Shown here in pieces: positions 27,291 to 36,871 of a DNA stretch of 64,000 bases. The translations under genes were made by a program, and so were the position numbers. The stretch is from assembly GCF_000697965.2 (NCBI RefSeq), contig NZ_CP015880.1, positions 62,001 to 126,000 of the forward strand, in the 5' to 3' direction. The notes below the pieces were generated by a model. The model ran no database searches. It saw only the letters and a list, made by a program, of their open reading frames with translations, and was not told the origin of the DNA. Origin of the DNA: Ensifer adhaerens. GTDB taxonomy: Bacteria; Pseudomonadota; Alphaproteobacteria; Rhizobiales; Rhizobiaceae. Within the stretch, counting starts at the first letter, position 1. Each line of letters starts with the position of its first letter.

Positions 27291-27944
27291 TTAGCGCGCG
27301 ATCGCAGTGCCGATCGCCGCCCGCAGCTCTTCGAGCCCTTCGCCCTTTTCCGAGGAAGTTGCGAGGACTTCCGGGAAGGCGGCGGGATGCTTCTTGATCT
27401 TTTCGAGCGTCTCGGCGATCAGCCGCGGCACGCCGGCGGCCTTGATCTTGTCGGTCTTGGTCAGCACAAGCTGATAGGAGACGGCTGCCTTGTCGAGCAG
27501 GTCGAGCACCTCATCGTCGTTCTTCTTGATGCCGTGGCGGCTGTCGATCAGCACGTAGACGCGCTTCAGCGTCGAGCGGCCGCGCAGGTAGTCGAAGACC
27601 AGTTTTGTCCAGGCATCGACCTGTTCCTTCGGCGCCTGGGCATAGCCGTAACCGGGCATGTCGACGAGCGCCATCGGCGGCAGGTCGTCGGCCTCGCCGG
27701 AAAATCCATCCGGTACGAAGTAGTTGAGTTCCTGCGTGCGGCCCGGGGTGTTGGAGGTTCTTGCCAGACCCTTGTGGCCGACCAGGGCGTTGATCAACGA
27801 CGACTTGCCGACGTTCGAGCGACCGGCAAAGGCAATCTCGGCCGGTCCTTCCGGCGGCAGGAATTTCATGGCGGGGACGCCGCGAATGAAAATCCACGGC
27901 CGGCCGAACAACGGCTTGTCGTCTTTGGGTCTGGTATCGGCCAT
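27291..27944 (-). CDS. engB: Ribosome biogenesis GTP-binding protein EngB/YihA
   Basis: An essential GTPase needed for large-subunit ribosome assembly. The 217-residue protein has GRSNVGKSS (G1) near residue 43, a G2 Thr in [14 protein letters not shown] (G3) near 98, LTKTDKI (G4) near 163 and ATSSEKG (G5) near 196. I start at the ATG 27942-27944, preceded by GAAGGA; in-frame ATGs up to 28004 would overlap the neighbouring gene. It lies between the sigma-factor cluster and yidC-rnpA-rpmH. Confidence 0.94.
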   Translation of the reverse strand: MADTRPKDDKPLFGRPWIFIRGVPAMKFLPPEGPAEIAFAGRSNVGKSSLINALVGHKGLARTSNTPGRTQELNYFVPDGFSGEADDLPPMALVDMPGYGYAQAPKEQVDAWTKLVFDYLRGRSTLKRVYVLIDSRHGIKKNDDEVLDLLDKAAVSYQLVLTKTDKIKAAGVPRLIAETLEKIKKHPAAFPEVLATSSEKGEGLEELRAAIGTAIAR

Positions 27945-28000
27945 CGGCGGTCGGTCCTTCATCGAGAAAGTCCTTGGCTTCAAGGTTTTGGCCGTGGATG

Positions 28001-28933
28001 TCAAGGCGTCGGCGTGCGGACCGGCCGTGTGGGGATGGTTTGCGTCCGCCGGAATTCGTTGAGCAGGTAGGCCAGCAGCGCCAGGAGAACGAAGGTGCCG
28101 CCGACGATCGTCCGGCTGCTCGGCACCTCGCCATGGATGATCGCGACCCAGAGCGGCCCCAGCACCGTTTCCGCCGTCCCGAGCAGCGCGGCCAGCGCCG
28201 AGGGCACCAGCCGGGCACCGGTCACGAAGAGCGCCATGCCAAGCCCTAGGTTGAAGGCGCCGAAGACGAAGAGCAGCGCGAGCTCGCCTCCAGTCACCGC
28301 CAGGCCCGAGGACTGACTGGCGGCAATGCCGCTTGCGGCAAAGCAGCCGAAGCAGGTCGCCGGCGTCATGCGCACATGCGGGTATCGGCGGGTAATGACG
28401 GTTGCCAGCGCGAAGACGACGGGGATCAGCAGCGCCAGCGCATCGCCGACCGGTGACATTGTTCCCGTCAGGCTTTCCGAGACCATGATCCCGACGCCGA
28501 AGATGACCGCGGTGATCGCGCCCCAGGTGAAGCGCGAGACCCGCTCGCGAAACAGCACCCAGCTCATCAGCGCCGCAAACAGCGGCACCCCGGCGCCGAG
28601 CAGAACGACATTGGCGATCGTCGTGTAGGAGATCGCAATGATGAAGGAGGTCGAGGCGATGGTGAAACAGAGCCCGACGGCGATGCCCGGCCAGCCCATG
28701 CCCTTGAACAGGGCCACCGTGCCGCGCGGTCCGTCACGCACCAGCATGAAGGCGAGCAGGAACAGGCCGGCAAACAGGCAGCGCCAGAAGACGATCGTCC
28801 AGCTGTCGGAAATGTGCAGGAACCGCGCAATCGCGCCGCCAAAGCTCCAGAAGAAGGCCGAGCCGAAGACGAGCAGGGCGCCAAGCTTCTCGTTGGCGGC
28901 GAACGGGGCGGAGGTGGCCGACGGGTCGGTCAT
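28001..28933 (-). CDS. EamA/DMT-family transporter
   Basis: A 310-residue inner-membrane protein with about ten hydrophobic helices in two EamA repeats; the opening [24 protein letters not shown] and [31 protein letters not shown] are typical. It is a second, only distantly similar, member of the family in this window. Substrate unknown. It sits between yidC and engB on the same strand, with yidC's terminator upstream of it. Confidence 0.87.
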   Translation of the reverse strand: MTDPSATSAPFAANEKLGALLVFGSAFFWSFGGAIARFLHISDSWTIVFWRCLFAGLFLLAFMLVRDGPRGTVALFKGMGWPGIAVGLCFTIASTSFIIAISYTTIANVVLLGAGVPLFAALMSWVLFRERVSRFTWGAITAVIFGVGIMVSESLTGTMSPVGDALALLIPVVFALATVITRRYPHVRMTPATCFGCFAASGIAASQSSGLAVTGGELALLFVFGAFNLGLGMALFVTGARLVPSALAALLGTAETVLGPLWVAIIHGEVPSSRTIVGGTFVLLALLAYLLNEFRRTQTIPTRPVRTPTP

Positions 28934-29038
28934 GATAAATTGTCCTGGAGCAGGGGCGCGCTGATTTCAATAACGCCAGATGCCCGGACCGCACGTCCGC
29001 GTCAACGCCATCCGCGTGTCGCGCCGCGGCGTGGAAAC

Positions 29039-29067
29039 AAAAAAGCCCCGGACCGAAGTCCGGGGCT
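29039..29067 (-). terminator. Rho-independent terminator of the rpmH-rnpA-yidC operon
   Basis: Perfect 10-base arms (29044-29053 and 29058-29067) close a UUCG tetraloop on the minus strand and are followed by T6. It lies 24 bases after the yidC stop. Confidence 0.9.
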
Positions 29068-29091
29068 CTGCGATTGTGGTACCGGCAGGCG

Positions 29092-30882
29092 TCATTCCGC
29101 CGGTTTGGGCTTCTTCGAGAACAGGCCCTTCAGATTATCGAAGAGCTCGATCTTCACGCCCTGGCGCTTCATGATGATCGACTGCTGCAGCACCGAAAGC
29201 GTGTTGTTCCAGGCCCAGTAGATCACGAGACCGGCCGGGAAGGAGGCCAGCATGAAGGTGAAGACCACGGGCATCCAGGTGAACAGCATCGCCTGGGTCG
29301 GATCCGGCGGCGTCGGGTTCATGCGCATCTGCACGAACATGGTAACGCCCATGATCAGCGGCCAGACGCCGAGGTGCAGGAAGGCCGGACCGTCGAACGG
29401 CAAGAGGCCGAAGAGGTTGACGATCGTCGTCGGATCCGGCGCCGACAGATCGTGGATCCAGCCGAAGAACGGCGCGTGGCGCATCTCGATGGTGATGTAG
29501 ATCACCTTGTAGAGCGCGAAGAACACCGGGATCTGGATGAGGATCGGCCAGCAGCCTGCCAGCGGGTTGATCTTCTCTTCCTTGTAGAGCTGCATCATCG
29601 CCTGCTGCAGCCCCATGCGGTCGTCGCCGAACTTCTTCTTCAGTTCCTCCATCTTCGGCTGAACCTTCTTCATGTTCGCCATCGATGCGTACTGCTTGTT
29701 GGCAAGCGGGAAGAACAGACCCTTGACGACGATCGTGGTGATCAGGATCGCGATGCCGAAGTTGCCGAACAGACGGAAGAAGAAATCCATCATTTTGAAC
29801 ATCGGCTTGGTGATGAAGTAGAACCAGCCCCAGTCGATCAGCTTGTCGAAGTTGGGGATCGAGTAGGCCACTTCATAGTTGTCGACGACAGGAACTTCCT
29901 TGGCGCCGGCAAACACGAGGTTCTTGATTTCCGAGGACTGACCGGGCGCGACCGTGATGGCGTCGCTCTTGTAGTCGCTCTGGTAGCGCGCGCGACCGTC
30001 GGTGAAGTGCGTGAAGCGCGTGTCGTAGGGGGTTGCCTGCGGCGGAACGATCGCCGCTGCCCAGTACTTGTCAGTAATGCCGAGCCAGCCGCCGGTTGCC
30101 TTGCCCGGCTCGACCGACTTTTCGTCCTCGATCTTGCCGTACTTCAGTTCCTGCAGGCCATGCTCGCCGAGCACGCCGATGAAGCCTTCATGAAGTACGT
30201 AGACGCTCGGCGTCGTCGGCTTGTTGAAGCGGGTCACGCGGCCGTAGGAGGAAAGGCTGAGCGGCTCGGCTGCACCGTTCTTGATGCTGTCGACCACCTG
30301 GAACATGTAATGTTCGTCAACCGAGATGGTGCGGTTGAAGGTGATGCCCTTCTCGTTGGTGAAGGTCAGCGTCACCGGGGTCGCCGCGGTCAGCTTGTCG
30401 CCGCCCGAAAGCGTCCAGACGGTCTGCGGGCCGGGCACGGTGCCGGTTGCGTCGCTGCCGACATAGCCAATTTCGGCGAAGTAGCCGTCGACCGTTTCGG
30501 CCGGGCTGAAGAGGGTGATGACCGGGCTCTTCGGATCGACCGTCTCGCGGTATTCCTTGAGTTTCAGGTCGTCGAAGCGGGCACCGGTCAGGTTGATGGA
30601 GCCGGAAAGCGCCGGCGTGTCGATCGCAACGCGGGCCGATTTGGCAATCGCCTGGTCGCGGTTTTCACCGGCGCCCGGGATCGCGCCGCCGCCCGGCAGA
30701 GCCTGGCCCGGCGTCGCTTGAGTCGGCGTTGCCGACTGCGATTGCGCCTGCTGGGCCTGCAGCGCTTCCGCAGCGATGCGTTCCTTTTCCATCTTCGGAT
30801 TGACGTAAAGGAACTGCCAGGCAATGAGGATCAGCACGGACAGGCCAATCGCCACGAAATAGTTGCGGTTTTTTTCCATCAT
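29092..30882 (-). CDS. yidC: Membrane protein insertase YidC
   Basis: Inserts and folds inner-membrane proteins, alone or with SecYEG. The 596-residue protein has the N-terminal membrane helix (about 9-26), a Gln/Pro-rich linker, a large periplasmic beta domain (about 90-350) and the conserved C-terminal five-helix region, ending in a basic tail. Length fits the Gram-negative form. The first ATG overlaps the rnpA stop (ATGA); a second ATG directly follows and either could be used. It is the third gene after rpmH and rnpA. Confidence 0.95.
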   Translation of the reverse strand: MMEKNRNYFVAIGLSVLILIAWQFLYVNPKMEKERIAAEALQAQQAQSQSATPTQATPGQALPGGGAIPGAGENRDQAIAKSARVAIDTPALSGSINLTGARFDDLKLKEYRETVDPKSPVITLFSPAETVDGYFAEIGYVGSDATGTVPGPQTVWTLSGGDKLTAATPVTLTFTNEKGITFNRTISVDEHYMFQVVDSIKNGAAEPLSLSSYGRVTRFNKPTTPSVYVLHEGFIGVLGEHGLQELKYGKIEDEKSVEPGKATGGWLGITDKYWAAAIVPPQATPYDTRFTHFTDGRARYQSDYKSDAITVAPGQSSEIKNLVFAGAKEVPVVDNYEVAYSIPNFDKLIDWGWFYFITKPMFKMMDFFFRLFGNFGIAILITTIVVKGLFFPLANKQYASMANMKKVQPKMEELKKKFGDDRMGLQQAMMQLYKEEKINPLAGCWPILIQIPVFFALYKVIYITIEMRHAPFFGWIHDLSAPDPTTIVNLFGLLPFDGPAFLHLGVWPLIMGVTMFVQMRMNPTPPDPTQAMLFTWMPVVFTFMLASFPAGLVIYWAWNNTLSVLQQSIIMKRQGVKIELFDNLKGLFSKKPKPAE

Positions 30883-31265
30883 AGTTTCCTGGAACCGGCC
30901 GGCGGCCGCTTCTGTTTCGGCTTGTTTTCGATGCGCTCGTGAAGGCCCCGGGTCAAGGCGTCGAAGGGAGCATTCAGGAGTTCGCGTCGGGCGACAATCA
31001 CATAGTCGTGTCCGGGTTTCATTGCAAACCCGGCGGAAAGCCGCACCGCCTCTTTCAGGCGTCGGCGCATCCGGTTTCGCTCGACGGCATTGCCGTGTTT
31101 CTTGGTGACGGTGAAGCCGACGCGGGCTTCGCCTTCCGGATCGTTGCGGTCGAGCACTTCGAGGAGAAACAAGGGGCCTCTGCGGCCTTCTCCGGCCCGA
31201 ACGGCCAAAAACTGCGGACGGCTTTTCAGCCGCCCGACAGTCGTTTTGTCTTTATCTGACGTCAT
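30879..31265 (-). CDS. rnpA: Ribonuclease P protein component
   Basis: Assists the catalytic RNase P RNA in trimming tRNA 5' leaders. The 128-residue basic protein has the family core [20 protein letters not shown] near residue 51, including the RNR motif. It is slightly long at the C-terminus, with a Lys/Arg/Pro tail. I start at the ATG 31263-31265; 31277 is also in frame. It follows rpmH and overlaps yidC by four bases, the classic gene order. Confidence 0.95.
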   Translation of the reverse strand: MTSDKDKTTVGRLKSRPQFLAVRAGEGRRGPLFLLEVLDRNDPEGEARVGFTVTKKHGNAVERNRMRRRLKEAVRLSAGFAMKPGHDYVIVARRELLNAPFDALTRGLHERIENKPKQKRPPAGSRKL

Positions 31266-31297
31266 GTGCCCGGACACTGGTTTCGGGCAACTTCGGC

Positions 31298-31432
31298 TTA
31301 AGCCGAAAGACGCTTGCGGCCACGGGCCCGGCGGGCCGAGAGGACCTTCTGGCCACCCTTGGTAGCCATACGCGAACGGAAGCCGTGGCGACGCTTGCGG
31401 ACAAGCTTGGACGGTTGGTAGGTACGCTTCAT
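31298..31432 (-). CDS. rpmH: 50S ribosomal protein L34
   Basis: Direct translation of the minus strand gives a 44-residue, strongly basic protein that opens [18 protein letters not shown] and ends GRKRLSA, an unmistakable L34. The TAA stop lies in a small palindrome (TTCGGC/GCCGAA at 31292-31307). It is the first gene of the rpmH-rnpA-yidC operon and has a good promoter 117 bases upstream. Confidence 0.96.
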   Translation of the reverse strand: MKRTYQPSKLVRKRRHGFRSRMATKGGQKVLSARRARGRKRLSA

Positions 31433-31548
31433 TTATTTAATACCGCGGTGTGCGGCCCTTCTTGGGTTTGCGTGTAGCAAGGAGCGTTTACGTTATCGGA
31501 CATGGCTCCGCCATTTCGGGCAGGAGGGCTTGACCGGACGTGCGCGGC

Positions 31549-31577
31549 TTATAAGGGGAATTTTCCCGGAAAGTCAA
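31549..31577 (-). promoter_or_regulatory. Sigma-70-type promoter of the rpmH operon
   Basis: Read on the minus strand: TTGACT (31572-31577), a 17-base spacer, then TTATAA (31549-31554). The spacer contains a palindrome, GGGAA-AA-TTCCC. Expected transcription start is near 31542, giving a leader of about 110 bases before rpmH. Confidence 0.65.
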
Positions 31578-31829
31578 TTGCGGGCGGCGATTCAGTGGCG
31601 ACAGCACCGCAAAAACCGCCGGCGCACCCGCCAAAGGCGATCCGTCGGGCCGCGAAAAGGAAGGCCAACTAGCCGAGATTGGTAAATGGAGCCCTAACTG
31701 GATCTCCCCAGAATGCCGGTCGAGGGCGACGAGCTTTATTAACCACGCCTATTTTAGGGTCCCTCCGGTGCATATGGGGCGGCGGCATGTCCGATAATCG
31801 GAAGCTCTCGTCACTCCGTGGAGGTCGGG
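31578..31829. other. Intergenic region between the rpmH promoter and the chemoreceptor gene
   Basis: No gene seen. A 13-base palindrome TCCGAT-A-ATCGGA lies at 31790-31802, 28 bases before the chemoreceptor start, and an AT-rich stretch (TTTATTAACC, near 31735) may hold its promoter. Neither is assigned. Confidence 0.35.
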
Positions 31830-33833
31830 ATGAAAATACGCGGTAAGATCAATCTAATTGTCGGCATCATGAGCGTGCTGGCGGTTGCGGTGACCGGCAT
31901 GTCGCTGGTTGCTGTCAGTAAATACAACGAAAAGTTCCACCAGTACGAGAACGTGGCGAAGCGCGCCTTCTACGCGGAACGCCTCAATCGTCTGGTGACC
32001 GCGGTCGTCATGGAATCGCGTGGCATCTATGCCGCCCCGACCATCGAGAAGGCCAAGCCCTTTGCCGAGGGCATTCGCAAGAATCTCGACAAGATCGACA
32101 CGCTGCTCGCCGATTGGCGCCCGCTGATCCCCGCCGACACCAAAGCGTCCTTCGACACGCTGGTCGCCCGCGCCGCGGAATTCAGGACCTTCCGCGTCGA
32201 GACGGCGCGGCTTGGCGAAGAAGTTTCACCGCAGGCTGGCAACGAGCAGGGCAATACCGACGCCAATCGCGCCAACCGCAAGGCGTTCCAGGAGCAGATC
32301 GACGGCGTCGTCGACATCAACCTGAAGACGCTTGAAGTCGTGACGGCTGACGTTGCCACCTTCGAGCGCAGCGTGATCATCACGATTCTTGCTATCGCCG
32401 GCCTTGGCCTCATCGCCGGCATTGGAGCGGCCTTCTACATCGCCACGAACCATTTGAGCCGTCCGATCCTCGAGTTGACCGGCAAGATGAAGCAACTGGC
32501 TGGCGGCGATCTCACCGCGGACGTGCCCTTCGTGGGCCGCAAGGACGAGATTGGCGAAATGGCAGAAGCCGTTCAGGTCTTCAAGCAGAACGGCCTGGCC
32601 GTACGCGACCTCAACGCGCAGGAAGCGGTACTGCGTGAAAAGAGCGCCGACCTGCAGTCGAGCATCGGCGTCGTTGTTGCGGCCGCTGCCGCCGGTGATT
32701 TCACCAAGCGCATCGGCAAGGACTACGAGAACGACGACCTCAACCGCTTTGCTGGCAGCGTCAACGAGCTGGTCGGCAGCGTCGATGCCGGCATCGCCGA
32801 AACCCGCCGGGTGATTGCGAGCCTTGCGGCCGGCGACCTGACCCAGAGCATGAACGGCCATTATCAGGGTGCCTTCGCCGAGCTGCAGAAGAACGTCAAC
32901 GAAACCCTTTCCACGCTGCAAAAGACGCTGCGCGAGGTCCGTGTGACCACCGACTCGATCAACGGCAATTCGTCCGAGCTGCGTTCGGCCGCCGACGATC
33001 TGTCGAAGCGGACGGAGCAGCAGGCCGCAGCCCTTGAGGAAACGTCTGCAGCGCTCGACCAGATCACGGTTGCGGTCAAGAGCTCCACCGAGCGGGCGCA
33101 GGAAGCGACCGTCATGGTCAACGAAGCCAAGCACAGTGCCGCGCAGTCGGCGGCCGTCGTGCGCAACGCCGTCGACGCCATGGGCCGCATCGAGCAGGCC
33201 TCGAGCGAAATCGGTCAGATCACCAACGTGATCGACGAAATCGCCTTCCAGACCAACCTGCTGGCGCTGAACGCCGGCGTCGAGGCAGCCCGTGCCGGCG
33301 ATGCGGGCAAGGGCTTCGCGGTCGTCGCGCAGGAAGTGCGTGAGCTCGCCCAGCGTGCCGCAAGTGCCGCCAAGGACATCAAGTCGCTGATCTCGAAGTC
33401 GGGCAGCGAAGTGGCAACCGGCGTCCGCCTGGTACAGGAGACCGGTTCGGCACTTGGCGAGATCGAGGAACGGGTCCTGAAAATCAACGACCACATCCAC
33501 TCGATCGCGACGGCCGCGCGCGAACAGTCGACGGGCCTCAGCGAAGTCAGCACTGCCGTCAACCAGATGGACCAGGTGACCCAGCAGAACGCCGCCATGG
33601 TGGAAGAGGCGAATGCCGCAACCCACAAGCTCTCCGGCGAAGCCAACAATCTCGCGAGCCTGATCGCCTACTTCAAGGTCGACAATGTTGCCGCCCGGCC
33701 GATCGCCGTGGCTCGGGAGACGGCCCAGCCGGTCGCATCGCCCGCCCGGCGCATGATGGGCAACGTCGCCCGCGCGTTTGGCGGCGGCGGCTCCGCTGCG
33801 GCGGTTGCCAAGGACGATTGGGAAGAGTTCTGA
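31830..33833 (+). CDS. Methyl-accepting chemotaxis protein
   Basis: Transmembrane chemoreceptor signalling to CheA/CheW. The 667-residue protein has two membrane helices (about 8-29 and 188-210) bracketing a helical periplasmic sensor domain, tandem HAMP-type segments ([13 protein letters not shown] and [13 protein letters not shown]), and a cytoplasmic coiled coil with the conserved tip [21 protein letters not shown] near 470. It ends in WEEF, an xWxxF-like pentapeptide tether for CheR/CheB. The ATG at 31830 has GGAGG upstream. Gene position beside rpmH-yidC suggests the mcpE orthologue of S. meliloti, from memory. Ligand unknown. Confidence 0.93.
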   Translation: MKIRGKINLIVGIMSVLAVAVTGMSLVAVSKYNEKFHQYENVAKRAFYAERLNRLVTAVVMESRGIYAAPTIEKAKPFAEGIRKNLDKIDTLLADWRPLIPADTKASFDTLVARAAEFRTFRVETARLGEEVSPQAGNEQGNTDANRANRKAFQEQIDGVVDINLKTLEVVTADVATFERSVIITILAIAGLGLIAGIGAAFYIATNHLSRPILELTGKMKQLAGGDLTADVPFVGRKDEIGEMAEAVQVFKQNGLAVRDLNAQEAVLREKSADLQSSIGVVVAAAAAGDFTKRIGKDYENDDLNRFAGSVNELVGSVDAGIAETRRVIASLAAGDLTQSMNGHYQGAFAELQKNVNETLSTLQKTLREVRVTTDSINGNSSELRSAADDLSKRTEQQAAALEETSAALDQITVAVKSSTERAQEATVMVNEAKHSAAQSAAVVRNAVDAMGRIEQASSEIGQITNVIDEIAFQTNLLALNAGVEAARAGDAGKGFAVVAQEVRELAQRAASAAKDIKSLISKSGSEVATGVRLVQETGSALGEIEERVLKINDHIHSIATAAREQSTGLSEVSTAVNQMDQVTQQNAAMVEEANAATHKLSGEANNLASLIAYFKVDNVAARPIAVARETAQPVASPARRMMGNVARAFGGGGSAAAVAKDDWEEF

Positions 33834-33861
33834 TCGGCGAATTGCCTCGCCAAGTGATTGG

Positions 33862-33897
33862 AGCCCGCGGTGCCATAAGGTGCCGCGGGCTTTCTGT
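33862..33897 (+). terminator. Rho-independent terminator of the chemoreceptor gene
   Basis: Perfect arms GCCCGCGG (33863-33870) and CCGCGGGC (33883-33890) followed by TTTCTGTTT, 29 bases past the stop codon. Confidence 0.85.
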
Positions 33898-34277
33898 TTC
33901 GTGAGCCTTCCAGGCTTGCCCTCGATCAGGCCGCACGGCTGTCCTTGTCGTCGGCAAGGACCGCCACTCGAACTGTTCCCTGGGTGACTTACACCGATGC
34001 CAATTCTGTGCAGGTAGGTCGAGCCGAGGCGGCGGCGCGCCGAAATTTGCTTCGGCGATGCAAGGGGAGAAAAATGGGCGGGACGCGATCCTTTGTCATG
34101 ATCGACGGCACGAGACGAAGAGACAGCCGCGCCTATGCCGCACCCTCTAAGGTCCGTCTGCGATTGGAAAAACGGTGGCCATCTCCTATTATGCGCCCCA
34201 GGCGCGATGCCCCATGGCCCGGATGTTCATACGGGGTCCCAGGCGTTTTGGTTGACGGGCAGGAAAGTTTGTAAGGC
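33898..34277. other. Intergenic region before the histidine kinase gene
   Basis: No convincing gene. A 7-base stem-loop (GTCCTTG/CAAGGAC, 33941-33961) is present. A 66-codon frame at 34074-34274 has AGGGGAG at a good distance from its ATG and ends three bases before the kinase start, but its product is Arg/Pro-rich and unlike any family I know; it could be a leader ORF or chance. Confidence 0.3.
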
Positions 34278-35759
34278 ATGGCGGAAGAAACACGTCCGGC
34301 GATGGCAGGCGAGGCATTGAGAACCAGTGCCGGGTTTTTCCGCGGCCTATCCGGCAAGCTGCTGCTCTTGACCATTGTCTTCGTCATGCTGGCGGAAGTG
34401 CTGATCTTCGCGCCGTCGGTTGCCACCATGCGCATTCGCTGGCTCGAGGATCGGCTGAATACGGCAGCCGCTGCTGCCGTCGTCGTCGATGGTCTGCAGA
34501 ATGTCGAACTGCCGCGCAGCGTCCAGAAGGACACGCTGATGGCGACCGGCACGAAGGCGATCGTCATCCGGCGCAAAGACGCCTCGCGCATGATCGCGCT
34601 CACCGACATGCCGCTTGAGATCCAGGGCGAGTACGACGTCGCCAATTCCACAGCCGTCGCAGCCATCCGCGATGCTTTCGATACGCTGCTCTTCGGCGGC
34701 GACCGCGTGATCCGCGTCTATGGGCCGCTCGGCGAAAGCGATGCGACGATCGAGCTCCTGATGAAGGATGCGAGCCTGCGCAAGGCCATGCTCGTCTACT
34801 CGCGCAACGTCTTTGTCCTGTCGCTGATCATTTCGCTGATCACCGCGGCGCTGATCTTCCTGGCCATCAACCGCATGCTGATTGCGCCGATCCGGCGCAT
34901 GACGGCCAACATGCAGGAGTTTTCCAACGATCCGGCCGATCCGGCCCGCGTGCTCGTGCCGCCGCAGGGGCACGACGAACTCGCCGTCGCCGGGCAGCAT
35001 CTCGCCAGCATGCAGCGCGAGCTGCAAAAGACGCTGAAGCAGCAGAAGAGCCTGGCCGAACTCGGGCTCGCCGTGTCGAAGATCAACCACGACATGCGCA
35101 ACATCCTGTCCTCGGCGCAGTTGATTTCCGACCGCCTGGCCGACGTGGACGACCCGGTGGTCAAGCGCTTCGCGCCGACCCTGCTGCGCACCATCGACCG
35201 CGCCGTCGGCTACACCCGCGAGGTCCTGTCCTACGGTCGCACGACCGAGGCCGAGCCGCATCGACGCTTCGTTGCGCTGAAACCGCTGGTCTCCGATGTC
35301 GCCGAATTGCTGGCGATCGATCCGCAATCCGGCATCGATTTCCAGATCCAGATGCAGGACGACCTCGAGGTCGACGCCGACAGCGAGCAGCTCTTCCGGG
35401 TGGTGCACAACATCTGCCGCAACGCCGTGCAGGCGCTGACCAATCACGAGCCGGAGGATGGCCGCCCACGCACCGTTGCCGTTTCCGCCATGCGCATCGG
35501 CAGCGTCGTCACCATTTCCGTGGATGATACCGGGCCCGGCATGCCGCCCAAGGCGCGGGAAAACCTGTTCGCCGCTTTCCGCGGCTCGGCGCGCTCCGGA
35601 GGCACGGGGCTTGGGCTGGCGATCGCGCGCGAACTGGTGTTGGCCCATGGCGGCACGATCGCGCTCGTCGAAAAGCCGACGCCGGGCACGCTGTTTCGCA
35701 TCGAGCTGCCCGACCGGCCGGTGCCGCTCGACGCCTTCCGTTCGAAGTTCCGCCATTAG
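34278..35759 (+). CDS. Orphan sensor histidine kinase
   Basis: The 493-residue protein has two membrane helices (about residues 24-46 and 180-200) around a 130-residue periplasmic sensor, a HAMP linker (RMLIAPIRRMTANMQEFS), an H box with the phospho-His in INHDMRNILSS near residue 268, then the ATPase domain with NICRNAVQAL (N), DDTGPGMP (G1) and GGTGLGLAIA (G2). All key residues are present. No response regulator is encoded beside it, so its partner lies elsewhere. The start lacks a strong Shine-Dalgarno. Confidence 0.92.
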   Translation: MAEETRPAMAGEALRTSAGFFRGLSGKLLLLTIVFVMLAEVLIFAPSVATMRIRWLEDRLNTAAAAAVVVDGLQNVELPRSVQKDTLMATGTKAIVIRRKDASRMIALTDMPLEIQGEYDVANSTAVAAIRDAFDTLLFGGDRVIRVYGPLGESDATIELLMKDASLRKAMLVYSRNVFVLSLIISLITAALIFLAINRMLIAPIRRMTANMQEFSNDPADPARVLVPPQGHDELAVAGQHLASMQRELQKTLKQQKSLAELGLAVSKINHDMRNILSSAQLISDRLADVDDPVVKRFAPTLLRTIDRAVGYTREVLSYGRTTEAEPHRRFVALKPLVSDVAELLAIDPQSGIDFQIQMQDDLEVDADSEQLFRVVHNICRNAVQALTNHEPEDGRPRTVAVSAMRIGSVVTISVDDTGPGMPPKARENLFAAFRGSARSGGTGLGLAIARELVLAHGGTIALVEKPTPGTLFRIELPDRPVPLDAFRSKFRH

Positions 35760-35884
35760 CGCCGCACATTCACCCTCTTGAGTGTCGAGCCGGAGCCGTT
35801 GGTGATTCCATATTTGGGCGGGGTCTGACCGACCACCGCGCGCGGCTCGTCTGGCGCATGGGCGGCGGAGGTGGCACCCTTCAA
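35756..35884 (-). CDS. Possible small protein of 42 residues
   Basis: A minus-strand frame begins at a TTG (35882-35884) directly after a TAA and ends in VGQTPPKYGITNGSGSTLKR plus six residues. The composition and codon use look coding and the C-terminus looks conserved in style, but the start is a TTG with no Shine-Dalgarno and no homologue is known to me. Its stop shares bases with the kinase stop. It could be the 3' remnant of a longer gene. Confidence 0.3.
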   Translation of the reverse strand: MKGATSAAHAPDEPRAVVGQTPPKYGITNGSGSTLKRVNVRR

Positions 35885-36080
35885 TTATTTTTCGCAGCCA
35901 GGTCCTGCGGCGGCACCCCTTACTTTCCAGCGGGTTCAGCGCCGGCGCGGTTGCCTCGGTCCACAGCAAAGCGGGCGTGCCGTCGTAAAAATGAAATTTT
36001 TTACAGAACGGCGCTTGCAATCCCCGAAAGGACCCTTTAGAGAACCGCTCACGCAAGCGGTTCGACCGCTTCAGGCAAAA

Positions 36081-36157
36081 GCACCCGTAGCTCAGCTGGA
36101 TAGAGCACCAGACTACGAATCTGGGGGTCAGGAGTTCGAATCTCTTCGGGTGCGCCA
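36081..36157 (+). tRNA. tRNA-Arg(ACG)
   Basis: A 77-base cloverleaf with acceptor arms GCACCCG/CGGGTGC, D stem GCTC/GAGC, anticodon stem CCAGA/TCTGG with loop CTACGAA (anticodon ACG at 36115-36117), TTCGAAT T-loop and encoded CCA. The wobble A is normally deaminated to inosine, letting it read CGU, CGC and CGA. No integrase or repeated tRNA end is seen nearby. Confidence 0.97.
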
Positions 36158-36185
36158 TTCTTTTCAAAGACATAGATGATGTCTA

Positions 36186-36247
36186 GATCCGGTTCTTCCG
36201 GATCGCCACTTGGGTCGCGCGTCGCGACCTTGCGTTTCGCGACGCGC
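36186..36247. repeat. Two tandem perfect stem-loops after tRNA-Arg
   Basis: First stem GATCCGG/CCGGATC (36186-36192, 36198-36204, loop 5). Second stem GCGCGTCGCGA/TCGCGACGCGC (36217-36227, 36237-36247, loop 9), 11 perfect pairs. No T-tract follows on the plus strand. They may end the tRNA transcript or belong to a structured RNA. Confidence 0.5.
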
Positions 36248-36394
36248 CTCTCACATCCTTCAAGTGTCGTCATGAGATCGAGCCCTGCGATCGCGGATCG
36301 CCAAGGAGAGCGCTCAAGAAGCTGACGCTGCCGACAACGGAAGCGGAGTCGGCGCGGGCCGAGCCAGTAGGGCAAGTGAACCTATTAGCGTAAC

Positions 36395-36413
36395 CTGACG
36401 TCAAGTGTAGATT
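36395..36413. promoter_or_regulatory. Copy 1 of a putative MerR operator, downstream of merR
   Basis: CTGACGTCAAGTGTAGATT, matching the copy before the MerR gene (36853-36871) at 16 of 19 positions and in the same orientation. It lies beyond the 3' end of the MerR gene with no gene positioned to use it, apart from tRNA-Arg 240 bases away. Confidence 0.45.
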
Positions 36414-36444
36414 AAGCATATGCCAAATCCAATTGGTGCCGCGC

Positions 36445-36822
36445 TTACTTTTGCCGCGCCTCGGAGATCAGCCCGTGCATGCGGGCGATGTTGTTTTCGA
36501 GGTCCCGTTTGAATGCAGAGAGTTCGTCGAGTTGGGCGTTCGTCTTGTCGAGTTGGGCTTGCAGGATTTCCAGCACGCGCTCCTTGCCCCGGATGCCGCT
36601 TGCATCCTCGAAATAGAGGTCGATGACAGCGGCGATCTCGTCGAGGCTGAGACCGAGACGTTTCAGCGCCGCGATCTTCTCCAGTCGTTTCGCGGCGGTC
36701 TCGTCATAGTATCGGTAGCCGGCCCCTTCGCGCTCGGCCGGCTTCACCAGGCCCAGCCGCTCGTAGTAATGGATCGTGCGGTGGCTGACGCCGGCCCGTT
36801 CCGACAGTTCCCCAATTTGCAT
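36445..36822 (-). CDS. MerR-family transcriptional regulator
   Basis: The 125-residue protein has the MerR winged helix at the N-terminus (QIGELSERAGVSHRTIHYYERLGL, residues 2-25), the second wing with GYRYYDE near 36, and a long dimerising coiled coil (about 75-118). There are no conserved Cys, so it is not a typical metal sensor; the effector is unknown. I start at the ATG 36820-36822. A probable operator lies 31 bases upstream and a second copy lies past its 3' end. Confidence 0.9.
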   Translation of the reverse strand: MQIGELSERAGVSHRTIHYYERLGLVKPAEREGAGYRYYDETAAKRLEKIAALKRLGLSLDEIAAVIDLYFEDASGIRGKERVLEILQAQLDKTNAQLDELSAFKRDLENNIARMHGLISEARQK

Positions 36823-36852
36823 GAGCGACGACAATCCGGCACCTATCTAAAG

Positions 36853-36871
36853 CTGACGTTGGGTGTAGATT
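36853..36871. promoter_or_regulatory. Copy 2 of a putative MerR operator, upstream of merR
   Basis: CTGACGTTGGGTGTAGATT lies 31 bases ahead of the MerR start. Position and the near-identical second copy at 36395-36413 suggest autoregulation. Confidence 0.5.

Noticed and set aside
29074..30942. Long plus-strand open frame opposite yidC
   Set aside because: High-GC antisense shadow: the product is Arg/Asp/His-rich without domains, while yidC on the other strand is unmistakable. The same holds for the long frames opposite the RND pump, putA, pgi and the cyclase.
34074..34274. 66-codon frame before the histidine kinase with a fair Shine-Dalgarno
   Set aside because: Arg/Pro/Trp-rich product with no recognisable feature; kept only as a note in the intergenic entry.
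36081..36157. tRNA-Arg as an integration site of a mobile element
   Set aside because: No integrase, no repeated tRNA 3' end and no shift in composition beyond a short AT-rich patch.
36049..36273. Minus-strand frame through tRNA-Arg giving APEEIRTPDPQIRS-type text
   Set aside because: It is the antisense of the tRNA; this translation is a known spurious annotation in many genomes, and the rest of the frame overlaps the perfect stem-loops.
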